Below, piece by piece: positions 48,963-64,000 of a DNA stretch of 64,000 nucleotides. A program made the position numbers and the translations under genes. Source of the stretch: Rotaria sordida (taxonomy: Eukaryota > Rotifera > Eurotatoria > Philodinida > Philodinidae); NCBI GenBank assembly GCA_905250125.1, contig CAJNOL010000379.1, forward strand, positions 1-64,000. The letters run 5' to 3'. The first letter of the stretch is position 1. The number at the start of each line of letters is the position of its first letter. The notes beneath the pieces are model-generated. The model was not told the DNA's origin. It did not search any database and was given only the letters and a program-made list of their open reading frames with translations.

Positions 48963-51064
48963 TCATCTCTTCATAGTTGCTTTTCGATTTTCTTGATCAA
49001 TTAATGTTAATTTAATTGATTTTTGTGCTAATTTAGTCAATTGTTCATGTCTTTCCATTCGAAATTCTAAACTTTCCATTAACATGTAATATTTTTTCAT
49101 GATTTTTTCAATACATAATAAACTTTGTTTTTGTTGATAATCTTTCGATAAATTGTTTGATTGATTCTGTTGTTCTATTCTTTCATCTATTGAAATATCA
49201 TCTTTTTCTTTATTAAATTTTCTATTATAACAATACTCTTCTGTTAATTGTGTCAAATTATTCAATATACGTTCTTCAATATTATTTTCATTTTTTAATT
49301 GATTATCTTTCTTTGTATCATAATCAAGTGTATGTTGAAAACTATCAACTAAAATAATAATTTTTTTTTGTTTTCTTATTGAATATTTCATAAAGAAATT
49401 TCAATTTACCAAGTACAGCCATAAGAAGATTAAGTAAAATAAAATTGATAATAAATATATAAATTAAACAAAAAATTAATTGAAAATTTGCATAATCACG
49501 TTCAGCACATACTTGATATATAGAATACCAATCGTCAAGTGTTAATAAAGTAAAAAGAGAAAAAAATGTTTTAATAAGATTATTAAATTTTTCTGGACAT
49601 ATATCACCAAATAAACTACGTGCAATTATTGCTGATATACATGTTATTATAATCATAATAAATGTAATACTAGCCATAGCAGGTAATGCTTGAAAACATG
49701 TTTTAACAATTGTATGAATTGATTGAATAAAACGTATTGTACGAAGAACACGTAATGCTCGAAAACTTCGAAGTACACGTAAAACACGAAGAACTTTTAA
49801 GAAATGATTTAATCGTTCAAGTTGTGTACTAAATATTTATTTGAAGCAAAAAAAATATACAGAAAAAGAAAGAAATAAAATTAACTAACTGTATTTGTTG
49901 ATTATGATTAATTTGTAAAGATGATTGAGTATTATCATATGTTAATTCTTGAGTTATTAAATCAATAATACTAATTATAATAAGAAATAAATCAAAACAA
50001 TTCCATAAAATTTTAAAATATCTCCATGAATATACCTAAAAAAATAAAAATTTTATTATTTGATTAATATATGATACAATAAATAATAAATCTATGGATG
50101 CTATAATTCTAGCGCAAGTATTTTTCGCAAGCACTGCTGTAATCTACAGATAGATTCCATACTAATGTCAAGAAGTAATTCTCGATTAAAATTTCTTCTA
50201 CAAGTAGTTCATGGTTATTATAGAATCAATCAATATAAACTCGTTCGACATTAAACAATCATTACTAATGTTGAAAAATATGTACTATAAAAAAAAAGTT
50301 TGTGAAAGTTCAAGTAATTGTGTTATTGTATTTTTTTTTAAATAAAATATTTGATTATAGGCCAACAAGTTCTATTCTAGTTCGGATCTGTTCAAACAGT
50401 TCAATTCTGGAAATTGACCTGTCCGAATAATTTTTGTTCTATTTTTGAGAAAGGTACCCCCGAATATACAAAAAAAAAACTTTTTTCTGTTACTGAAACA
50501 CCGCTCTCAAAACGGAACAACATTTTTCGGACAGCTGACGAGGAAACATTCCCAAGTAGTCCACTCCATTTGTCTCCATATTTTGCTAATATACAGGAGA
50601 TCACTAGTGTAGCGTAACCTCCAAAGGTTTTCTGTTCTTGTTTAGATTTGGTCGAGATAGCCACTTTTTAGCAGCAGTGTTCAGGCTTCCGAAAAAGGAA
50701 GTTTCAAAGATTTCAAGCATTCGCGTTCTGAATTTTACGTTACTTCCTAAAATGATGCAATTTTCGAAATTTCAGAAATGTGGGTAATTTTCTTTTTTGG
50801 AAATCTGAACATACCTCTCTTACCTACCCATAATTTAAAACAACATTCAATAGTATAAATACATAAATAAATCTTTTCCAATAAAAGAAAAACTGAATGA
50901 TATTTTTGATGGTAACTATCATATGTTTCTAAAATCATTACAATTGTATTTGATACAATTACACCAAGCATAATTAATGTAAAATATTTTGATTCAACTA
51001 TACGAATTAATGTAGATGAAGAATAAGAATTATGATCAAGAAATTTATAGATTCGTGCCGCCAT
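48963..51064 (-). CDS. CatSper-type sperm cation channel alpha subunit
   Basis: Four exons (51064-50828, 50035-49890, 49828-49410, 49348-48963) close in phase for 395 residues. It is a single six-transmembrane domain: S1 (YFTLIMLGVIVSNTIVMILE), S2, S3 (FDLFLIIISIIDLI), an S4 with Arg every third residue (LKVLRVLRVLRSFRALRVLR, residues ~138-157), S5, a pore with filter TLDDW (residues ~224-228), and S6 running into VLVDSFQHTL, then a charged coiled-coil tail. One domain of this size with T-x-D-x-W in the filter is the signature of CatSper1-4 calcium channels, as opposed to four-domain Cav/Nav. The S6 exit resembles CatSper1. The first intron (50036-50827) is 792 bp and holds an odd GC-richer insert. 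Its first donor (gtaggt) is unusual but required by phase. Confidence 0.82.
50340..50770. other. GC-richer insert in the CatSper intron
   Basis: Base composition changes here relative to the flanks, and 87 codons are open on the minus strand from 50664 (ILAKYGDKWSGLLGNVSSSA). I see no terminal repeats and recognise no family. It may be a fragment of a mobile element or relic of an unrelated gene. Confidence 0.4.
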
Positions 51065-51167
51065 TTGATATACTAATGAAATCTTTTTCTTTTATTTTTC
51101 AAGAAGAAAACAATAACAACAATCAAAACAATGAGAACAAAAACAGAAATTAAAAAACAAACATTTT

Positions 51168-51650
51168 TTAAAAAGGTTTAAATTTTCGTTGTTGTCTCAT
51201 TTGTATAATACGTTGTTTATCTAATTCAAATTTTATTTTTAATTGTTCAAGTTGATCAATTTTTTTATCAGTCATTTGAAATTTATAAAAATTAACTAAT
51301 TCTTTTTTTTGATTTGAACGTTTATGTTTTGCTCGTAAACGATTTAATGTTTTATCTGTTGATGGTATCATACGTTGACGAGTTTTTTTTAATGAACGTG
51401 AAACAACTGTCCAACCACTATCATCATCATCATCATCATCATTATCATTATCATTTAAATTATTATTATTATTTTGAGATTTTTCATTAGATTTGAAATT
51501 ATTAGAAGCAAGAAATTGATGAGATGTTTGTTTGAGTTTATCAATATCAATTGAAAAACGATCACGATATTCTTTTATCCATTTTGATATACCATTTAAA
51601 TTTGATGGAATTATCTTTTCAGTTTTCTTTTTTGTTTTAGAAATTTTCAT
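51168..51650 (-). CDS. RRP7-like protein consisting of the C-terminal domain only
   Basis: Single exon of 160 residues. The second half matches RRP7A: GISKWIKEYRDRF, an Asp-rich stretch, SGWTVVSR, KKELVNFYKFQ, and the C-terminal QLKIKFELDKQRIIQMRQQR ending KFKPF (RRP7A ends QRKFRPY). RRP7 works in the UTP-C/CURI complex of the small-subunit processome. The N-terminal RRM-like half of the ~280-residue protein is missing: the frame begins MKISKTKKKTEK directly after non-coding sequence. Either an undetected upstream exon exists or this is a truncated paralogue that keeps the C-terminal binding domain. Confidence 0.78.
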   Translation of the reverse strand: MKISKTKKKTEKIIPSNLNGISKWIKEYRDRFSIDIDKLKQTSHQFLASNNFKSNEKSQNNNNNLNDNDNDDDDDDDSGWTVVSRSLKKTRQRMIPSTDKTLNRLRAKHKRSNQKKELVNFYKFQMTDKKIDQLEQLKIKFELDKQRIIQMRQQRKFKPF

Positions 51651-51761
51651 TTTAATTTTATTTTAATCTATAAAAACAAAAAAAAAATAAAATTAATCAA
51701 CATTTTCTGCTTCTTTTTTATATTCGATAAAAAAATTTATTAAAAAGAAAAACAATGTCTA

Positions 51762-52614
51762 TTAATGAACATTAAACATTTTAATAATCTGTTGTTGATT
51801 AAAAGGATTACGACATATAGGACATTGATTAACATGAGTACCACATTGAAGACACATAGATGAATGACCACATGTTGTTATTACTGAATCAATAGGATTT
51901 TCCATACAAATAACGCATTCATTTTTAGTATTTTCAACAGATGGTCTAGCTGTGCCACAAGAACGACATACAGTACGCGAACCAAAATTCATCTCAGGAC
52001 AAGAGGAACATTTCCAATCACCTGGTTTTAACGTTACTGATGGGCGATTATCGGTATCCATAGGTTCCTGTTTTGGTCGATTACATTTATTACACGTGAT
52101 ACGAGCAGCAAAATTATTGTTCTGACAAAATGGACATATCCAGTCGCTTGGTCTTTGTGTTACAGATGATGAAGCATTCGAATTTCTGGACTCTTGTTTT
52201 TGTCGACTACATTTATAACAAGCAACACGAGCAGCAAAATTAAGACTATTACAAAACGAGCAGGGCCAATCGCCTTGTCTTGGTACAACTTGAGGATTAA
52301 TACCAGTAGGAGCTGAATTGGTTTGTGCTGGTTGAACACGTGGAGTCGAACAACGACGACAAGCAGCACGTGATTTGAAGTTTATTTCTTGACATTGATG
52401 ACAAGGCCAATCGCCAGGTTCACGACGACTATAAAGAAGATAATTAACAGTGAAAATGAAAATTTTTTTTAATCAATCAAATTGAGATTATTTTTGAACT
52501 TTAATTGGTCAAATCTTTCATCCTTTGTATATTATCCCAAATCTTACCTCATAGTTTTGTTTTTATTCTCAACTTTACTTACAAGCCTCCTCGGTTTGAT
52601 GATGCTGTAGACAT
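51762..52614 (-). CDS. Four RanBP2-type zinc fingers plus C-terminal RING
   Basis: Two exons, 52614-52583 (MSTASSNRGG) and 52428-51762, join in phase 2 for 232 residues. Four tandem RanBP2 fingers of the form GDW-x-C-x2-C-x3-N-F-x6-C-x2-C (GDWPCHQCQEINFKSRAACRRC, GDWPCSFC, SDWICPFC, GDWKCSSC) are followed by a C3HC4 RING (CVICMENPIDSVITTCGHSS, CLQC, CPIC) and the hydrophobic tail IIKMFNVH, like MDM2/XIAP-type RINGs that dimerise through their last residues. RanBP2 fingers of this spacing bind single-stranded RNA or ubiquitin. A probable ubiquitin ligase with RNA or ubiquitin recognition; exact orthologue unknown. Confidence 0.8.
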
Positions 52615-53236
52615 ATATAAAAGCAAGAAAAAAAAGGCTTGTTTTTATAGTTATTCACTTATCAATGAGTATGGGTTGTATTGCACAACTCTCAAGAAAG
52701 GTGATACAAGTAAAGGAAAAAAGAAACTCATTCATGAATCATTGTATAGCAACAAAAATTAGCAAATACACCTTAAAAAAATAATTTTTTTACCGAACAC
52801 TTGCACACAGGAGAAGAACCTTTGTGGGTTCTGTACAAAATAGCTGAATTTAAAAAAGATTCTATGATTTGATATAAAACTCAAAAAGTTTCTTCCATAG
52901 GTACAGATTTTGTAAAAAAAAAACAAAATTTTTATAAAGTTTAGAATCAGATTATTGTGGTATTCTCAAGATTTCAGTAGTCCATTATTTGGTTATCTCA
53001 TCTAAAAGATTTATAACTAATATATAAAACATAAAATCATATAAAAAAAAAGAAATTTATTTTTTATTCTAAATCTTTTATCTGACACATCAATATCATA
53101 GTTATTAGTTTACAATCTGTCTATTAAAAAAAAAAGAAATTTCCTAAGAAAAATAATTTCATCGATATAAGAAAATAAACAACAAATACATATAAAATTT
53201 GACTATTTTTTTTTTTTCTTTATACGAATATCTAAA
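52615..53236. other. Intergenic, no gene seen
   Basis: 5' flank of the RanBP2/RING gene and 3' flank of BLM, both minus strand. Several A/T homopolymers, no coding signal. Confidence 0.4.
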
Positions 53237-59439
<6,203 letters not shown>

Positions 59440-59707
59440 TATATGAAATTTAATTTAAATAAAAAGAAAAAAAAATCTAACGATTTACATTTTGTTCGCT
59501 ATAGATTCAAACCAATCGAAGGATGTCATCTATAATATCAGATGACGCTAGTAATCAGTGACTAGATGTCATTAATATGTTTGTTTGATTCATCTCACCA
59601 TCAGCGCATCTATTTTGTTTATTTATTTCATTTCATTAGATATTGTTGTGTTTAGTGGTTAAGCTTAGAAAAAAGAAAAAGTTTTCTTTTTTTTTTTTCT
59701 TCTTTTC
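59440..59707. promoter_or_regulatory. Bidirectional promoter between RING-BLM and the zinc-module gene
   Basis: Only 268 bp separate the two divergent ATGs, so the genes share an upstream region and may be co-regulated. No TATA. A local GC-richer patch around 59520-59560 (TATCAGATGACGCTAGTAATCAG) may hold factor sites. Confidence 0.5.
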
Positions 59708-62290
59708 ATGGCTTCATCATCTCCATCATTATGTCAACAATCACAATGTGATGCATTTCAATTTACTATATGTCGTCATTGTCAACTATTTCTTTGTATA
59801 AAACATTTAGCTGAACATCAACAACAATTTCCAACTGATTTTCAACGTTTATTAGATGATGCACGAAGACAACAAGCACAATTATCAACATTTGATACAA
59901 GAATATCTGAACAACGTGTAAAATTAAATCAAACATTTGATAATGATATAATACAAAATAGACAATTAAATACATATTTACAATCAAAATCAACACAAGA
60001 TGATATGCGTTCATGTTTTAATCGTTTTCAACAAACAACATCATTTTTACCTGTTATGGATAAAATTGGACAATTTATTAGTGAACATGATACAACAATA
60101 CATATGAATAATATACATTCTGATGAAGATAGTTTATTTGCTTCATTTGGAGGTTTGTTTTTTTTATTAAGAAAAAGATTTTTTTTTTGTTTTTTTAAAT
60201 GTATTTTTATATTTCTAATTAGATCAAACATCAAATTTATTATCTATATCTGATTATAGTAAAGAAATAAAAATAAATTTGAAATATTTTAATTGTATTG
60301 TTTTTTTTTTTTTTGGAAATTTAGATTCATTGGATATAATTAATAAATCGTCTCGATTTCCAATATCGAATATGAAACAAGATCAAAGTAAATAAAAATA
60401 TGTTCTTTAGTTAAATCTTTCGAAATATTAATTCATCATTAAGAATTAATTGAAGAAATCATGAGAATGATATAGTTACTAAAGATTATATTAGTATTAT
60501 TCTCTGTTTCATATTAGAATAAAAATAGTTTCATTTTAAAATGATAATATGAAATTATTTTATCTTTATATATTTAGATTCTTCTTCCTATTTAAACCAA
60601 AATAATTCTTCCTTCAATAGTAAGTTCAGAAAAAAAAGAATTATTAAAGATTTTAATTTCTTAATCTTTTTTTTTTCAAGATACCGAAATTGATGATGAA
60701 CTTCCTGAAATGTAAATTCTTTTTTGTTTTTATTCATTCTCTACTTATTATTATTATTATTATTTTAGTGATGTTAATCAAATTCACAATTCTTTAACAG
60801 TAATTATTAATTTTTCTTTTAATTAATTATTAAACATTTTTTTGTTTTTTGAGGTTCGTGAATTAAAAACATATAAATGTGATTATTGTCCATTATCAAC
60901 AAATACTTATGGTATTGAATCACATCATCAAGTTCGTTATATTCCATGTATTCGTCGATCAACATCACAAATATCATTATTTGAACATCTTAAACAATAT
61001 CATTATTTAAATTATGCTGCTTCAATGCAAATTGTACGTTTAGTATCATCCGGTGATCTTGAAGATCATCCAACATTATTTTCAACTGCAAGTCAATCAT
61101 CTATTGTTTCAATACTTCCATCATTTTTTCGTGCACCATGTCCACTAACACAACATAATGTATTTGGTCTTGGACCAATGCATGGTATACGTTTATGTTC
61201 ACCATCAACTGAACAACAAGATTTTGCATTATATGATCATTTTCTTGCATATCATCAATTAAATCGTGCAAGTGCTATGAAATTAGTTAAAGCTATGATG
61301 AAAAATGAAAATAGTAGTCAAAGAATATTATTTCGTCCTGATGAACAAGTTTTAAATCAAACAGCATATGTAACATGTCCATTAAGTAATTATGATGCTA
61401 TTTTACCACATCAAGAACGTATACCACATACACCATGTCAATCAACAGTTAAATTACGTTATTTAACTGGACATTTACGTGATGTACATCATTTAAATAA
61501 AATTGCTGCTAAACGTATTGCATCGGCTTTACGTCATGAACAAGCAAATAATAATGGAAGATCTATTGGATTATTTGAAAGAGATGAAAATATTCTTAAA
61601 GCAAAAAAGAAAAAGGTAATAATATTTAATATCTGCAGAGTAGAGTCATATTAATTTTTCTGTTGTTTACATTTTCTAAATATGTTATGACACATAATAA
61701 TTATATATCTCTTTCTCATAAGGAAAATTATATATTAGTCTGTTTTGATAAAAACAATTCCATCTTGTTACATATTTGAACCTTGAAAATTTCGTTTTTT
61801 TCGATGATAAGTATCTACTGAAATGTTTTAAATAAATATTCCAACTTAATTTTTGTTATTACAGTTAAAATACAATTCTGGTTTTTTCGAAGAGACTATA
61901 TCGTTTCGTTTTACATGTTTGTAATTTCCATATCTTTGTATACTTATGGTAGCATTAATAAAAAAGAAATTAGAAATTTTTAAAAATCTTTTCCAAAGTA
62001 AATGGCTAGTTAATATGACGCGATCATAGCAAGTTTCTCAACTTTCAATTTACTACGTCCTAGAAAAGCAAATTTTGATTCTTCTGAAGAAAAGATTTTA
62101 CTTACAACTCCAAACATATCCTAGACTTCTTTTGTTTTACTATTCTATAGACGATATTTTTTTAAAATAGAAAATAAAAATCTTTATTTTTTTTTTTTAT
62201 TAGAACGCAAATCGTTTTCGACCTCCAACTCAATTAGCAAAACATGTTCAACAAAATAGCAATCATCAGCCACCACCACCAATTTGGTGA
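59708..62290 (+). CDS. Protein with B-box-like finger and three tandem C..C..H..H modules, unknown family
   Basis: Eight exons close in phase: 59708-60152, 60223-60258, 60325-60387, 60578-60619, 60681-60711, 60769-60799, 60854-61615 and 62204-62290, for 498 residues. The N-terminus has a B-box-like Cys/His cluster (CDAFQFTICRHC, CIKHLAEH), then a coiled coil. Five tiny exons (31-63 nt) encode an acidic/Ser/Asn linker. Exon 7 (residues 217-470) holds three repeats of one module: CPL, a loop ending IPC or LC or TPC, then L-x2-HL-x4-H-x-LN-x2-A(A/S)-x5-(V/L/A) (for example LFEHLKQYHYLNYAASM, LYDHFLAYHQLNRASAM, LTGHLRDVHHLNKIAAK). The Cys and His spacing suggests one zinc per module. The C-terminus is Pro-rich. 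Transcribed divergently from RING-BLM. Confidence 0.78.
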
Positions 62291-64000
62291 TCATAATAAA
62301 AGAAGCATTGATTTTGTTTTTCTGTTGAATAGATTTGCCATTCTGTTTTGAGTTTTTTTCTTTTTATGGCTCGTCATACCAGTAAACTTGTCTGCTCTCG
62401 TCTTTTTTTTTTTTCTTTTATTGTACATAACTTTTTTCTTTTAACTCTATCGAATTTTTCTTGTTTTTTTCTCTTGTTCGTTGGATTTATGTGTGTAAGC
62501 AGTTTTTTTTTCTTCCCGTTTATTGTCACTTTCTTTTTTCTCTTTTTTCTTTTTTTTTATGGCTGCATGTGAGTGTCCGTGTGTTTATGATTGTCATTGT
62601 TTAATATATAGACTATCAAGGATATAAGACAATAATTTGAATTTTATTTGAATTCAATAGAAAAAAAAAACAACATGCATATGATTTATTTGTTTTTGTA
62701 GAATATTATTTTATCAATGATATATAAAATAAAAATTGGTGAGTGAATATTATCTATTTTATCACGTCGATATCGTATTGATCTTTCGGACAACTACATA
62801 GCTTTTATTTGTCAAATTAATTCAAAAAAAAAAATATTCTTATTATATTATATTTTTTATTAAAACAAACATTTGTTTAGAATGATTCTAATGTCTTTTT
62901 CATTGAAATTTTAAAACTAAAATATATATTTTTTTGTAATTTTCGAATAGAAATTATAATATCGATATATAGGTACTACTTTTCGTATGTATACAAATAG
63001 AGAATTATCAATTGTAGAAAAAAAAAACACTTATGTTAAGTAGTGTTGAATGAAACTATGATCTTATGCTTGTTCTCTTTATACTATATATTATTTCACA
63101 TTATCTAAATACCATTAATCATTCGATTATGTAGACATTTGTTGATCTTTTGCGAGTGATATGAAAAATTTGATTGGGTATAAGAAAAAGTAAAATCTTT
63201 GTACTGGATGAAATAGAAAGATAAAGATTTAAGTAAGAAAAAAAGGATAATTTTGTTTTTGATTTAGTAAAGAAGATCAAAAATTAGTTACTAATAGGAA
63301 ATTAATATATATCAAAGAAATCATTTGTTCTATCAAGTTAAAATATTCAAAATAAGTTCTACATTGAAAATAATCGTTTTCTTCTATGTTGCGATATACA
63401 CTGTGTACATCATATGAAACTTGATTTTTCTGTTTAGGTACTCAAATTATATCTTTCTTTTGTTCTGTATGTCTTTTATGTTAATAATTTATTACTGTCA
63501 AGATATGCATATAGAAAAACGAATTAAGTGTTGACACTTTATGAACATAGATTTTTTCAATATGTCATAAAATATTTTACCTTGAGGTTTTTTGTCACTT
63601 CACTTTTCTTTTTTGTTTATAACATTTTTTCGATGTTTATTTTACGCTACAGAATATTTTTCAATAATAACAAAGTTGTTTTTTCCTTATCTAACACATT
63701 AATTAATTTTAGATTAATATTTCAAATTTATATCCATAAATATGACACAAATCCTAATATCTTTTACTAATCAATATTAAGTAAGAAATCGTAAATATAT
63801 TTTCTATAACAAAAAAAGAAAAATCTTATAAAGGCAATATTCCCAATTGTCGGGCACCATTCAACTTGATATGACGAGTACGACTAGATCTCTACAAGAC
63901 TAAGAAAAGTCTAAAAGAATTTGATCTAATTGCCTACTGGTGAAGAATTATAGTTGTTTTTCTAGATCTTTTTTATTAGAGCACATCATTTTCGAAAATA
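62291..64000. other. Gene-free right end of the window
   Basis: T-rich 3' flank of the zinc-module gene, then AT-rich DNA with no coding frame, repeat boundary or RNA signature that I can identify. Confidence 0.45.

Noticed and set aside
59766..60014. Minus-strand frame of 82 codons opposite the zinc-module gene first exon
   Set aside because: Antisense shadow of a CAA/ACA-rich coding exon; Val/Ile/Tyr-rich nonsense translation.
62348..62572. Phe/Leu-rich plus-strand frame of 74 codons
   Set aside because: Arises from T-rich 3' flank (poly-TTT/CTT); no true membrane-protein features or codon signal.

Overview
This is AT-rich animal nuclear DNA. It has spliceosomal genes with many very short GT-AG introns (typically 50-60 bp), A/T-ending codons, and clear metazoan orthologues (FANCL, a BLM-type RecQ helicase, TDP-43, H-NOX guanylate cyclase, a PRKX-like kinase, a CatSper-type channel). 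The intron size, the base composition and a small block of degenerate TGTGGG/CCCACA units (the type of telomere repeat I recall for bdelloid rotifers) make a bdelloid rotifer my best guess. That is inference; no rRNA, tRNA or mitochondrial marker is present to fix it. Exon-intron models were built by hand by joining reading frames at GT/AG sites. Most close perfectly in phase, but none is supported by transcripts.

Layout. 1-3.6 kb: edge of a minus-strand gene, an unknown acidic/coiled-coil gene, and an RNF24/RNF122-like RING-H2 membrane protein. 3.5-7.5 kb: no recognisable gene. 7.5-13.7 kb, all minus: FANCL (its single intron swollen by a foldback element), MRPS23 with a long C-terminal extension, and a GIMAP/AIG1-like protein with degraded GTP-binding motifs. 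14.7-16.4 kb: unknown disordered protein. 18.0-21.0 kb: relic block made of a small inverted-repeat element, a 1.75-kb TIR element carrying a decayed EXO1 nuclease gene, another broken gene and telomere-like repeats. 22.2-23.9 kb: PRKX-like kinase. 26-31.3 kb: a small tail-anchored protein, a candidate structured Pol III RNA, and an RS-rich protein assembled from micro-exons. 32-37 kb: secreted hevein-like plus double-psi-beta-barrel protein, then an H-NOX guanylate cyclase with two tandem alternative first exons. 38-42 kb: broken and intact UBASH3-like histidine phosphatases, then TDP-43. 42.8-44.3 kb: a small MITE-like palindrome and a dead mariner. 44.8 kb: beta-microseminoprotein-like secreted protein. 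45-49 kb: apparently gene-free. 49-52.6 kb, minus: CatSper-type channel, RRP7 C-terminal-domain protein, RanBP2-zinc-finger/RING protein. 53.2-59.4 kb, minus: a BLM helicase with a RING finger built into its N-terminal region. 59.7-62.3 kb, plus, divergent from BLM: a zinc-module protein. The rest has no gene I can see.

Functional themes. FANCL, the RING-BLM protein and the EXO1 relic all belong to homologous-recombination or interstrand-crosslink repair, but they are scattered and there is no operon-like organisation. The observations most worth following are the RING-RecQ fusion, the EXO1-bearing TIR element, the paired H-NOX first exons, the hevein/DPBB protein, a CatSper channel in a putatively asexual lineage, and the structured RNA candidate near 27.5 kb.
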